This document shows positions 33,351 to 42,065 of a stretch of 64,000 nt of DNA, piece by piece; positions within the stretch are counted from its first letter, which is position 1, and each line of letters starts with the position of its first letter. Both the position numbers and the translations under genes were made by a program. Source of the stretch: Armatimonadota bacterium (GTDB lineage Bacteria > Armatimonadota > Fimbriimonadia > Fimbriimonadales > Fimbriimonadaceae). The notes beneath the pieces were generated by a model that ran no database searches, was not told the DNA's origin, and saw nothing but the letters and a program-made list of their open reading frames with translations. The stretch lies in assembly GCA_027451905.1 (NCBI GenBank), contig DAIDHV010000006.1, forward strand, positions 62,001 through 126,000, written 5' to 3'.

Positions 33351-35552
33351 TTAGATCTTAAACGCCCAATCCCCTGATCTGATAAAGTTGGTTTTTCCTC
33401 TCAAAAACCGGCCCAGATCATCGGTAAGGGCTAGTTTAGCATCGCCGGTTTCAGGAAGAAATGAGACGTTGCCAATCACAATAAGTCCCCTTTCGGCGCC
33501 AGATCCAACAATTGCCATCGCGCAACCTTGATTAAGATCAATGGTTGTGCCTTGCCATGAAGCGGTGTTGTTTTCGATTTTAATGCCTACGCTCTGGAAA
33601 AGCCTTTGGATATTTTTTTGGTCCGACATGTTAGAACCAATAATAAGAGCCTTGCCGGCTAGGTCTTTAGGAACCGAATCTATGGCTTGCAAACTGCCAA
33701 AAGCCTTGGCGAAATTTCCAAGCCCCAATTTTGTAAAGCTTCTCAAAGCCTTTTGAATGGTCATCCGAGGGTCTGCACTGGAAAGCTTGTGGATTAACTG
33801 ATCGTAGGGATCGAAAGTCACATGGTGGAATCCTTGAGGAATGGTTAGTGAGTAATTTTCTGACTTTCCTTTTCCCGTAATTTCAAAGGATTTCAGTTGG
33901 GTTTGATTGGAGTTCCACAGCATAAAATTGGCTTTCATGCGGTATGGCTTGCCGTGAAATTGAATATGAAAGAGAAGTTTATCATCAACTTCTTTGACAT
34001 CGGAGATGGAAAAATCGGGAACCCCTGGTTGATCAATCCACTGGTTAAAAAACCACTTGAAGTGAATGCCTTCAACTTCTTCGACTGCATTTTCAAAGCC
34101 AGACCATTCGCCAGGGTGACTAGAGTCATGATTTTTAATCCACCTCTGGCAGCACGCCATCATCTTTTTGTAGCCAACTTCTTGCTCTAGCTGCATCAAA
34201 ACAAAGGCCCCCTTGCTGTAGCCAAGGTAGCTGGCTATGGGCCCCTTAAACGCGCCTCCGGTGGCAATGGGGACATCGGTGCCGTCTGCGTATTTCCCGT
34301 GACCAAACGAAACACTTGGGTGATCAATAAATGCGGTTTCTCGCTCAGACTGATTGCCGATCCCACCGTGCTGCATGAAGTTATTAACCGAGAAATCGGC
34401 AAAGCTTTCGTTCCAAAGCGAATGTAAATACGTATTGGAGATCAATCCACCCCACCATGTGTGGCTTGGTTCGTGAGGATCTTCTCCGGGCATGGAAGGG
34501 TACGTGGCAAAAGAGTATGCCTCTAAGGCAGATCCTCCAATGATCGGTTGAATCACAGGTCCGTAAGAAGAAAAAGGAAACTTGGCAAAAACTGAAGAAT
34601 AGTATTCGATGACAGGAGGATAAAACTGAAGCTCCTTTTTCATCATTGCCGTAGAATCCACCAGACTCCAAACATGGTAAGTGATTCCATGGACAACTTG
34701 AGAAACTTCTTTAAAGGGGCCTGCCGAGAAAGAGCAAATTGAAACTGGAAGCGGCATTGAATACGTCCAAACTCGATCCTCTCCATCTAGCTTTACCGAC
34801 ACAAGGTTGCCCTGTCCAATGGCCTTCCAACCGGAAGGTATTGTTGCGGCGATGGAGTAGGCGGCGGGGTTGCGGGCAATCATCGGATACCAGTAATCGT
34901 CCGACAATAAAACACCGCCGTTATCAACATCGCCCGCATAATACGGCCAATGAACAACTCCTTTGTAGTGGAGGGCAAGTTTCGATGTTCCAGCGGGAAG
35001 GTTAAATAAGGCAATTCCCCCTGCTTGCGTAAAAGGAACGAATTTGGAGCCTTGTTTGATGGATAGGATCTTATAATCTGTTCCAATCCTTAGAGAGGTA
35101 AGCCCCTCGCTGCGGCGATCTATTGTGGTTAGAGAATGAAAGTCTGCCTCGTGAGTTGGCAAACGAAAGGATACTGCCATTTTGTTGAAGGCAATTCTGG
35201 CTCCTAAATTTTGGTCCTCTGGAATATAGTGAAGCTTGTTTCCTTTGACTTCAAACCATAAAGCCCCGATATCTTCGGCGGTGAGTTCAGACCAAAAAAC
35301 TAGGTACTTCTTATTGCTGTCGTCGGGCGAAAGCAAAGAATCAACATGCCAGGGGAATTGGAGTCCAGCCCCATAACAGCCACCGGTTTTAATACATTCA
35401 AAAGGCTGTTGCTTAGCAGATGAGGGGTCTAAATATTGGTTTAGAGAAGCAACATCACGTTTTTGTACCAGCTCTAAAAGTTGGGATTGTCTGACTGAAG
35501 TGGCCTTGTGGACGGCGGGTGTTGGGTAGAACACACCTCTATTCTGGTACAT
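33351..35552 (-). CDS. M1-family (gluzincin) aminopeptidase-like protein
   Basis: 733 residues. The N-terminal half (about 100-320) looks like the M1 beta-sandwich, then the zinc site H360-EPS-H364 in a HEPSHTWWGG block, followed by the third ligand Glu382 in NESFADFS, and helical segments. The spacing HEXXH-X17-E is one shorter than the classic aminopeptidase N X18 and resembles the variant M1 subgroup with a WCEG-type motif. No signal peptide is visible at the chosen ATG, whose 5' side is closed by a stop inside the adjacent tRNA gene. The last 140 residues are unrecognised. Confidence 0.75.
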   Translation of the reverse strand: MYQNRGVFYPTPAVHKATSVRQSQLLELVQKRDVASLNQYLDPSSAKQQPFECIKTGGCYGAGLQFPWHVDSLLSPDDSNKKYLVFWSELTAEDIGALWFEVKGNKLHYIPEDQNLGARIAFNKMAVSFRLPTHEADFHSLTTIDRRSEGLTSLRIGTDYKILSIKQGSKFVPFTQAGGIALFNLPAGTSKLALHYKGVVHWPYYAGDVDNGGVLLSDDYWYPMIARNPAAYSIAATIPSGWKAIGQGNLVSVKLDGEDRVWTYSMPLPVSICSFSAGPFKEVSQVVHGITYHVWSLVDSTAMMKKELQFYPPVIEYYSSVFAKFPFSSYGPVIQPIIGGSALEAYSFATYPSMPGEDPHEPSHTWWGGLISNTYLHSLWNESFADFSVNNFMQHGGIGNQSERETAFIDHPSVSFGHGKYADGTDVPIATGGAFKGPIASYLGYSKGAFVLMQLEQEVGYKKMMACCQRWIKNHDSSHPGEWSGFENAVEEVEGIHFKWFFNQWIDQPGVPDFSISDVKEVDDKLLFHIQFHGKPYRMKANFMLWNSNQTQLKSFEITGKGKSENYSLTIPQGFHHVTFDPYDQLIHKLSSADPRMTIQKALRSFTKLGLGNFAKAFGSLQAIDSVPKDLAGKALIIGSNMSDQKNIQRLFQSVGIKIENNTASWQGTTIDLNQGCAMAIVGSGAERGLIVIGNVSFLPETGDAKLALTDDLGRFLRGKTNFIRSGDWAFKI

Positions 35553-35560
35553 TCTTCGGT

Positions 35561-35637
35561 GGCGATGTAGCTCAGTTGGTTAGAGCGAACGGTTCATACC
35601 CGTTAGGTCATCAGTTCAAGTCTGATCATCGCCACCA
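35561..35637 (+). tRNA. tRNA-Met (CAT), elongator type
   Basis: Cloverleaf with acceptor GGCGATG/CATCGCC, anticodon stem AACGG/CCGTT, loop TTCATAC and encoded CCA. The loop and stem match elongator Met tRNAs, and the paired first position argues against initiator Met. The other CAT tRNA in the window is at 52129. Confidence 0.9.
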
Positions 35638-35666
35638 AACTTCTGCCCTCTTCAATCCATGGAAGG

Positions 35667-36893
35667 CTATTCGGTGCGCAGGGCAACAATTGGGTCAAGC
35701 TTGCTTGCCGACATTGCCGGATAAAACCCAAAAATCATGCCAATCGCGGCACTGAAGGCGGCGGCCATGATTGCGGCAGTTATTGGGAACGGTGCCGTGA
35801 GTCCACCCGCAACCGGCCATTGCTTGACCATTGTAAAAAGGGTGACAATCTGGCCAAGAAAGTAGGCAATTCCCATTCCAATAAGCCCGCCAACCAGGCT
35901 GAGTGTTGCACTCTCGATAAGGAACTGGATCAAAATACTTCCTCTTCTGGCTCCCACTGCCTTTCTAAGCCCGATCTCACGGGTCCTCTCAGTCACGCTG
36001 ACAAGCATAATGTTCATGATTCCAATGCCACCAACCAACAGCGATAAAGCGGCAATGGCGGCAAGAATGGCGCCGCCAACTCCAATCACACTGTTGAAGA
36101 CCCCTAATATGGATTCACTGGAGTCAATGCGATAAACCTTTCGATTGCCGGATTTAGCCATCAGGGCTTCCCAGACGTCTTGCATCGCCTGTTTGGTCGG
36201 TATTCCTGGTTTGGCGCGCAGCATGATAAAGCTTAATTTATCTCCGCCCTGCCACTTTTTCTGAGCCGTGGAAATTGGCAGCAGCAGGATTTTTGAGGTG
36301 GAATCTCCCAAGAAAGTTTGCGATTTGACAACTCCGACAATTTGCAAAGCGATGCCATTCATCGTCACAAAGTGGCCCATGGGATCTGCGGTGCCAAACA
36401 ATCGAGAGGCTATTCCTTCACCGATCATGCAAACGTTGGCGTAAGTATCAACATCATTTTTTGTGATTTCCCTTCCTTCAAGAAGGTCGAAGTGATTAAG
36501 GGCAATGAAGTTTTGATCGACCGCAGAAATTCTAGGACTATCAACTTCTTGGGCGCCGTAAACCACCTTTTGGGCGGTTGGGTTGACCACTCCAGTAACC
36601 ATCTCGATGCTTCTGACCCTCTTCTTGAGGTACTCAAGGTCCGAAGTGTGAAGTCCATCGATGCTTCCTAGGGTTTGCCCCTGCATTTTGCGGCCCGGGT
36701 CATAAAACAGAAAAATTTGGTCTGATCCAAGCTTTTGAAATTGATAAGTTAGGTAGGCCTGAAATCCATTAGAAACCATGACAATGAGCGTCACGCTCAT
36801 AACGCCAATGATCACGCCTAGCATCGTCAGGAATGCCCGCAGTTTGTGCTGAGAAAGCATCATGAGGGCGGTACGGAAACTGCCCAGAAACAC
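35667..36893 (-). CDS. MacB/FtsX-type ABC transporter permease
   Basis: 408 residues: a membrane span at about 15-40, a periplasmic MacB_PCD-like domain (about 45-270), then three C-terminal spans of the FtsX permease type with SVTERTREIGLRKAVGARRGSILIQFLIE. It lacks any ATP-binding domain. It is coupled to the upstream adaptor gene through TAGTG (GTG start, 1-base overlap). It resembles MacB-like efflux or lipoprotein-type mechanotransmission permeases. The ATPase must be encoded elsewhere. Confidence 0.9.
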   Translation of the reverse strand: MFLGSFRTALMMLSQHKLRAFLTMLGVIIGVMSVTLIVMVSNGFQAYLTYQFQKLGSDQIFLFYDPGRKMQGQTLGSIDGLHTSDLEYLKKRVRSIEMVTGVVNPTAQKVVYGAQEVDSPRISAVDQNFIALNHFDLLEGREITKNDVDTYANVCMIGEGIASRLFGTADPMGHFVTMNGIALQIVGVVKSQTFLGDSTSKILLLPISTAQKKWQGGDKLSFIMLRAKPGIPTKQAMQDVWEALMAKSGNRKVYRIDSSESILGVFNSVIGVGGAILAAIAALSLLVGGIGIMNIMLVSVTERTREIGLRKAVGARRGSILIQFLIESATLSLVGGLIGMGIAYFLGQIVTLFTMVKQWPVAGGLTAPFPITAAIMAAAFSAAIGMIFGFYPAMSASKLDPIVALRTE

Positions 36894-38557
36894 TAATTGC
36901 CTCCGCCAAACTGCATCATGCCCTGCATGGAAGGACCTGTAAATTTGGGCCTTTCAAGCACTTGACCTTCGGTTGCCCCAGACTTCAGTTCTGTAAAAGT
37001 TCCGTTTGTAAGCCCAAGGGTGACTGATTCGCGGACTGCCTGGGCGGGTTTGCCACCCTTTGCTTTGGCGATAGTGGGCAGAACCATTAGGAAACTTCCA
37101 TTGGAGTCATGGCCAATGTCTTCCACGGGGGCGTAGAGAACATTGTCAACTTCCGCGCTAGTAAGGCTGCACTTTGCAGACATTCCCGACCGCAGCATCG
37201 AAACATCGCCGTTGAGTGTTACTTCAACCGCAAACTGAACAACCGCATTGGTGCTTGCAGTTGATGTTGTGGTGCTGCTAGCTGCCGAATTTGTCGAATC
37301 AAGGCTGCTTGGGTCAATTCGTGTTACGGTGCCTGTGAATTTGTCATTGGGAAAAGCGTCAACGCTTACGTCCGCTTTCATTCCCACTCTCATTTTGGCT
37401 ACGTCAATCTCGTTTACGTCCATTTTGACCAGCATTTTGCTGCGGTCTTCGATCAAAACGATGGGGGTGCCGGAGGAAAATGAACTTAAGCTAGAGACCA
37501 ATTCACCAACTTGGATTTCCCTCTTTGTTACAATTCCGCTTACCGGCGCAGTCACTTCGGTATAGCCAAGAAGACGCTGACTATCGGCTAGGCTTGAGGC
37601 AAACTGAGATGCAGTCTGGGCCGACGCGGAGACGTCTTGCTTCATGATCGGTGTGTCTTGAAGCGCGGCCCTTGCTTTTGCCTCGTTGGCAAGAGCTGCT
37701 TTATAGTTTGCTTTTTGAATTTGAATCTGGGCCAAATTAGCATTTGCGGAAGCCAAATTGGCTTTTGCGACCGCAACCGCTTGCGCTGCTTTTGCAGTCT
37801 GAGCCTGAATTTGATCATGGAGACGCTGGCTGTTGACTTTTGCAGTTTGGAGTCTGGCTAAAGAAAGATTATTTTGGAGCTCGTCATCTTCGACCGTCTT
37901 TTTGCTCACAAATCCTTTTGCGTAAAGGTCTTGATCACGCTTCAACTGGGCCGAACTGTTGCTGAGATTGGCTTGGGCTTCTTGGAGCGCACTCTGGGTG
38001 CTTGCCTCTAAAGTTGGAATTGTATTGGTTAGAAGCTGTTGCTGATCGTCTTCAGCAGATTTGAGTTGGGCTTCAGCCTGGTTGACGGCGGCGCGAGAAA
38101 GGGAAGGCTGAACCTTGAGGTTAATTTCTGCCTGCTTGAGTTGGGCTTTTGCACTTTGAAGGTCCTCTTGATCTTGAAGTGTTTTTTGCTTGACTAAGAG
38201 TTTTGCCTTCTCTAAGTTGCTCATTGCACCAAGATATTGAGCCTGATTTTGGGCGACCTGCAACTTGGTTTCTTCGGGATCAATTAAGGCTATAACCTGA
38301 CCCTTCTTTACATAATCTCCTTCCTTGACATAGAGGGCTTTGAGCCGGCCCTGAACTCGGCTCTTGACTTCCACTTGAAGGACCGGAGAAATGGTTCCCG
38401 TATCAATAACTGTTATGGCCACGTTACCCTTTTGAACTGTGGCATCTTTTTTACCGTTCGCGGCGGCGGCCTTTAAAGCGGCGGCACGCATCATGTTCAA
38501 AACAATCATTGCCCCCAAAACCAATACAATGCCAATAATGCATCCTGCTTTTCTCAT
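36893..38557 (-). CDS. HlyD/MacA-type periplasmic adaptor protein
   Basis: 554 residues: N-terminal membrane span (CIIGIVLVLGAMIVLNMM), a biotinyl-lipoyl-like half (VKSRVQGRLKALYVKEGDYVKKGQVIALID at about 64-93, given here as one run of motifs), a long coiled-coil hairpin with Ala/Gln-rich heptads (about 100-310), the second lipoyl half (APVSGIVTKREIQVGELV), then beta-barrel parts. It would link the MacB-type permease to an outer-membrane channel. The hairpin is longer than in E. coli MacA (the protein is 554 versus about 370 residues). It shares one base with the permease. Confidence 0.9.
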   Translation of the reverse strand: MRKAGCIIGIVLVLGAMIVLNMMRAAALKAAAANGKKDATVQKGNVAITVIDTGTISPVLQVEVKSRVQGRLKALYVKEGDYVKKGQVIALIDPEETKLQVAQNQAQYLGAMSNLEKAKLLVKQKTLQDQEDLQSAKAQLKQAEINLKVQPSLSRAAVNQAEAQLKSAEDDQQQLLTNTIPTLEASTQSALQEAQANLSNSSAQLKRDQDLYAKGFVSKKTVEDDELQNNLSLARLQTAKVNSQRLHDQIQAQTAKAAQAVAVAKANLASANANLAQIQIQKANYKAALANEAKARAALQDTPIMKQDVSASAQTASQFASSLADSQRLLGYTEVTAPVSGIVTKREIQVGELVSSLSSFSSGTPIVLIEDRSKMLVKMDVNEIDVAKMRVGMKADVSVDAFPNDKFTGTVTRIDPSSLDSTNSAASSTTTSTASTNAVVQFAVEVTLNGDVSMLRSGMSAKCSLTSAEVDNVLYAPVEDIGHDSNGSFLMVLPTIAKAKGGKPAQAVRESVTLGLTNGTFTELKSGATEGQVLERPKFTGPSMQGMMQFGGGN

Positions 38558-38681
38558 AAAAATTTCAATTTTTTAGGCTTAATACGTTGAATTACAAAGA
38601 TATTGTAACGCCTATTGCACAAAATATGAAAAAAGACCTATGAGGGTGTTGAACGATTGCCGATCCATGGCAATTGTCAAA

Positions 38682-38719
38682 GGAAACCGTCTGATTTGCA
38701 CTGAAATCAGACGGTTTCC
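38682..38719. repeat. 16-base perfect inverted repeat (hairpin)
   Basis: Arms 38682-38697 and 38704-38719 are exactly complementary with a 6-base loop. It lies between the C39-like gene and the adaptor gene, with no run of T on either side, so a terminator is not clear. Confidence 0.85.
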
Positions 38720-38775
38720 GACGATGTTCAGGTTCAAAAAACCTTCACACCGCGTTCCGGCTCCTGCCGAGCTAG

Positions 38776-38802
38776 GTGTGTGTTGAGTTCCTCAACACAC
38801 AC
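38776..38802. repeat. 12-base perfect inverted repeat near the C39-gene stop
   Basis: Arms 38776-38787 and 38791-38802 with a 3-base loop (GTGTGTGTTGAG / CTCAACACACAC). It lies 11 bases downstream of the stop of the minus-strand C39-like gene and may act as its 3' hairpin. Confidence 0.8.
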
Positions 38803-38813
38803 TATTGGAGGAC

Positions 38814-39851
38814 TTAGGGCAAATAAGGCAGCCATTGCCCGTTTCTTGGCGTAGGTGGTTGAACTCCCTCAGGATAGGCAAGGTACACGGTTCGACCAGA
38901 ATCCGACCACGCTTTTAAAAAGTCTTCACGGGGATAAGTGGTTTGCTCTTCTGCTTTTATTGCTGGATCGTTAAAAATAGGGTTGCCAGTTGAATTAAAT
39001 CCAACTAAAACCACCAAGTGACCATCGTTAGCGCCTCGCGGCTTTCCCCGAAGAAGGTTGTAAGACACGGAAGTCGCAACAGGGATCCCTGCATGGATCC
39101 AGGCCTCAAGATCTGATACAGACGCAAACCTAGCTACATAAGCCACCATCTTTGGAAAGGAGCCAACGAAAGCCATATTGAAGGGCCAGTTTCCGGTACC
39201 GTGCCAGGCTTGGTCAAAAATGCCATTTGCAGCATCAACGACGTGGCAATCGAGGTCAGATCGGTTTGCCATCTTTGCCCAGTACTTCAGAATCATGGCT
39301 GAACTTGTTGCAGAGCAAATTACGCCCCCATTGGGATAGTCATTTTGACACCTTTTGGGGACGGGCAGAAACGTATTCCAACTTGAGGGGTTTGAAGCCT
39401 CTTCTTGTGGTGGCATTTCCGTGTTGCTGGTACAGATTGTGATTCGCTTGACACTTTTTAGGTCGGGGCACTGGATTCGCAATTGAATCTTATGAGAGGT
39501 CTCAAAGAGATGAAAAGTATCGGTATTCACCTCGGCTAGGCTATCCTTTTGAGAGTTCACACTGGTTCTTTCTTGATTGTTTGGGCCCGCTGCCCAGGTT
39601 CCAAGTTGAAACCATTGCGTCCATAATCCTGAATCTGTTTTGGCGCGCAGTTCAATCTGAAAGGTGCCGTGAAGATGAGAATCCACGTTCCAAGAGGGAA
39701 TCGCCTCGTTCCAACTATATCGAGTTGCAATTGGCTTGGACTCAAGCCAGGTATGGCCCTTTGCTTCCCAGTGCAGCTCTTCTGGAATTAGCAAATGAAC
39801 CTGGGAGTACTGATAATTGAGCATGGCAATTGTGGCAAAAACTGCAATCAC
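38814..39851 (-). CDS. C39-like cysteine peptidase (exported)
   Basis: 345 residues. The N-terminus has a hydrophobic segment (about 2-20). The C-terminal half fits the C39_2 peptidase fold: Cys179 in GGVICSATSSAMILKYW, His278 in NDGHLVVLVGF and Asp295 in FNDPA. The first 160 residues are an unrecognised beta-rich region. It probably cleaves peptides or wall cross-links outside the cytoplasm. GTG start 39851. No ABC exporter of the peptidase-exporter kind is adjacent. Confidence 0.75.
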   Translation of the reverse strand: MIAVFATIAMLNYQYSQVHLLIPEELHWEAKGHTWLESKPIATRYSWNEAIPSWNVDSHLHGTFQIELRAKTDSGLWTQWFQLGTWAAGPNNQERTSVNSQKDSLAEVNTDTFHLFETSHKIQLRIQCPDLKSVKRITICTSNTEMPPQEEASNPSSWNTFLPVPKRCQNDYPNGGVICSATSSAMILKYWAKMANRSDLDCHVVDAANGIFDQAWHGTGNWPFNMAFVGSFPKMVAYVARFASVSDLEAWIHAGIPVATSVSYNLLRGKPRGANDGHLVVLVGFNSTGNPIFNDPAIKAEEQTTYPREDFLKAWSDSGRTVYLAYPEGVQPPTPRNGQWLPYLP

Positions 39852-39909
39852 TCTTTCATTTTGCCACTTTGCCTAGGTATAGTTTAATGTTCGCATCAGC
39901 GAAATACTT

Positions 39910-40518
39910 ATGGCTACGTATAGAGGAAGAAAATCCGACATTTGCAGAACTGTCGGCTTCAATATCTGGGGACAGGCAAAATGCCCCAGCACGAAGCGTC
40001 CTTATCCCACTGGTCAGCATGGTCCCGAATTAAAAGACAGGCGAATGTCTGAATACGGTGAACAGCTACTGGCAAAGCAGGTGATAAGACGCTACTACAA
40101 CATGCTTGAGAAGCAGTTCGTCAACACTTTTCACAAGGCGCAAAGAATGCCGGGCAATACCAGCCTTAACTTTTTGCGTCTTTTAGAGCTAAGGCTTTCT
40201 ACAGCAGTTTGGCGGCTGGGCTTTGCAAAGACCATTTTCCAAGCAAGGCAGATGGTTTCCCATGGGCACGTTACTGTCAATGGCAAGCCGGTTAACATCC
40301 CAAGCTATCACCTGAAAGTAGGCGATGTGATCTCGGTGCGAGACAAAGATTCCAGCAAGAAAGCGGTGAGGTCTAACAACCCAGAAGGGGCTGCTATTCC
40401 GCCGTACATGGAATGTGATCCAGTTGACTTAGTGGGCAAGGTTGTTGCCTTGCCGGAGCGAGACGACTTTCCGAAATTCTTTAAAGAACAGCAGGTTGTT
40501 GAGTACTACGCTCGATAA
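39910..40518 (+). CDS. rpsD: 30S ribosomal protein S4
   Basis: 202 residues, primary 16S rRNA-binding protein and translation regulator. MATYRGRKSDICRTVGFN, then the S4 domain at about 96-155 (RLLELRLSTAVWRLGFAKTI, ARQMVSHGHVTVNGKPVNIPSY). It stands alone, away from the rpsM-rpsK-rpoA cluster. Followed by a strong terminator. Confidence 0.97.
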   Translation: MATYRGRKSDICRTVGFNIWGQAKCPSTKRPYPTGQHGPELKDRRMSEYGEQLLAKQVIRRYYNMLEKQFVNTFHKAQRMPGNTSLNFLRLLELRLSTAVWRLGFAKTIFQARQMVSHGHVTVNGKPVNIPSYHLKVGDVISVRDKDSSKKAVRSNNPEGAAIPPYMECDPVDLVGKVVALPERDDFPKFFKEQQVVEYYAR

Positions 40519-40543
40519 TCTCAAAGAAAGAAACTCAACGTTC

Positions 40544-40580
40544 AAAAAGATCGCTTGCAAAGGCAAGCGATCTTTTTTTT
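40544..40580 (+). terminator. Rho-independent terminator of rpsD
   Basis: 11-base stem AGATCGCTTGC (40548-40558) with GCAAGCGATCT (40563-40573), AAAG loop, extended by A-T pairs on both sides and followed by T8 (40573-40580). The nearby nitrilase gene converges on it. Confidence 0.97.
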
Positions 40581-40614
40581 AGGTCCTATGAAGTTCAATG
40601 CAGGGCTGATGAAA

Positions 40615-41457
40615 TCACTCAATGACTTCCCAAAAAAGCGGTTCTCTATCGCGCCAATTCCTAACGTCCCCTTGGCTTCTTACTTCTTCGAGGAGATCAA
40701 AATCTAGTTCGGCAACCACCAAAGATTCTTGATTCCATGGGGTCTGGGCAAGAACTCCTTCTGCAGGAAAAGGCTGATGGATTGGGCTCAAAATGGCAGA
40801 ATTGCCAACCGCGGATGGGGCAGGCTCTTTTCCTAAAGACCCGATCAGGGACGCATGTAAAACATAAACTTGATTTTCGATTGCCCTTGCCGCTGCGCAG
40901 TTCCGCACTCGATGAAATCCATGTTCATTTTCGGTGAAGGCAGGAACCGCAATTGCCATGGCCCCAGATTCGGCAAGGGCCCTTGCTGCCTCCGGAAACT
41001 CAATGTCATAACAAATGGTTGCCCCCAGTTTTGGGTCTTGCGACTTTTTTAACCCTCTGCCAACCCCCAGCCTTAAAACCGATCGCTCGTAAGTGGTCAG
41101 GCGGTTTTTTTCTATCAAGGTTAGCTCACCGGTTGGGTAAGCAATCGGGCAGATGTTTCGCGGCCCATCGTCGGTAATTTTCAAATAGGACCCGCCAACC
41201 AAGACGATCCCACTGGATCGGCTGATGCGAGCCAACCATTCTTCGATTTGAACTGCATATTGGTGAAGAAACAGAGGGATGTCTTTTTCTGCCAAGGAGG
41301 GGTCGATTCCTAAGAGCTCAAAGGTTTGGTTTTCTGGAAATACGGCTAGATCAGCCTCATGATCATGAGCTAGGGTTATGAGGTCATGAAAGTGGCCAAA
41401 AAACTCGCCGTCGGTTTTAATCTGGCGAAGTTTCCAGGAGACAACCGCCGCCTTCAT
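40615..41457 (-). CDS. Carbon-nitrogen hydrolase (nitrilase superfamily)
   Basis: 280 residues from ATG 41457. The family triad is visible: Glu42 in FPEN, Lys117 in EKNRLTTYE and Cys149 in TICYDIEFPE. Cleaves a C-N bond in an amide or nitrile; substrate unknown. The longer frame begins 10 residues earlier. The ATG shares one base with the stop of the upstream GNAT gene (TGATG), so the two are coupled. In B. subtilis YhcX-type proteins the same two domains are fused. Confidence 0.92.
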   Translation of the reverse strand: MKAAVVSWKLRQIKTDGEFFGHFHDLITLAHDHEADLAVFPENQTFELLGIDPSLAEKDIPLFLHQYAVQIEEWLARISRSSGIVLVGGSYLKITDDGPRNICPIAYPTGELTLIEKNRLTTYERSVLRLGVGRGLKKSQDPKLGATICYDIEFPEAARALAESGAMAIAVPAFTENEHGFHRVRNCAAARAIENQVYVLHASLIGSLGKEPAPSAVGNSAILSPIHQPFPAEGVLAQTPWNQESLVVAELDFDLLEEVRSQGDVRNWRDREPLFWEVIE

Positions 41458-42065
41458 CAAAGAGGAATCTCCAAAATTGCGCAGCAATGACGTGACTCAG
41501 GATCATTCATGAAGTTTTCTACGACCATTTGCAGATTCAATCCAATCTTCAGAAATGCGCTTAATGGCAAATCAACAATTTCACCAGACGCAACTTTTCT
41601 GCCAAAGTCATGAGGTGACAAGTCTGGGTACCGACTCAGACCGGGCAGTCGACAAGCGGTTGCAAACCTCACTAAGTTCAATTTTCTAGCAAGACCAAGT
41701 CTTGCTTCGTAGATTTTCTTTGCCAGTCCCATCTTGCGATACTTGGGATGAACGCTGATATCAACTCCAAAAAGGGTTGACCCAGACACATTGTGGTTCA
41801 CAATGTGGAGTCCGCCAACTAGATTTTCCCAGGTTGAGAGATTGCTCCACGCGGAATCTGTAATGATCATGTTGGTTGAAGTGGCGGCAAGTTCCTGGTT
41901 TTGAAGGACCATGAATTGACCCTCGGGGAATTGACGAAGGTTAAACAGAAAATCATCTCTACTAAATAAGTCTTCTTTTGGAAAAGGAGGGGGAAAGCAA
42001 AGTCTTTGAAGAAGCTGAGCCTCTTCGCAAAATTCAAGTTCAAAAGGCACCACCTCAATTGACAA
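41457..42065 (-). CDS. GNAT-family N-acetyltransferase
   Basis: 202 residues. Acetyl-CoA-binding motif A is visible as VHPKYRKMGLAKKIYEARLGLAR at about 120-142; the remainder fits the GNAT fold. Substrate unknown. Forms a coupled pair with the carbon-nitrogen hydrolase and directly follows parB on the same strand. Confidence 0.85.
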   Translation of the reverse strand: MSIEVVPFELEFCEEAQLLQRLCFPPPFPKEDLFSRDDFLFNLRQFPEGQFMVLQNQELAATSTNMIITDSAWSNLSTWENLVGGLHIVNHNVSGSTLFGVDISVHPKYRKMGLAKKIYEARLGLARKLNLVRFATACRLPGLSRYPDLSPHDFGRKVASGEIVDLPLSAFLKIGLNLQMVVENFMNDPESRHCCAILEIPL

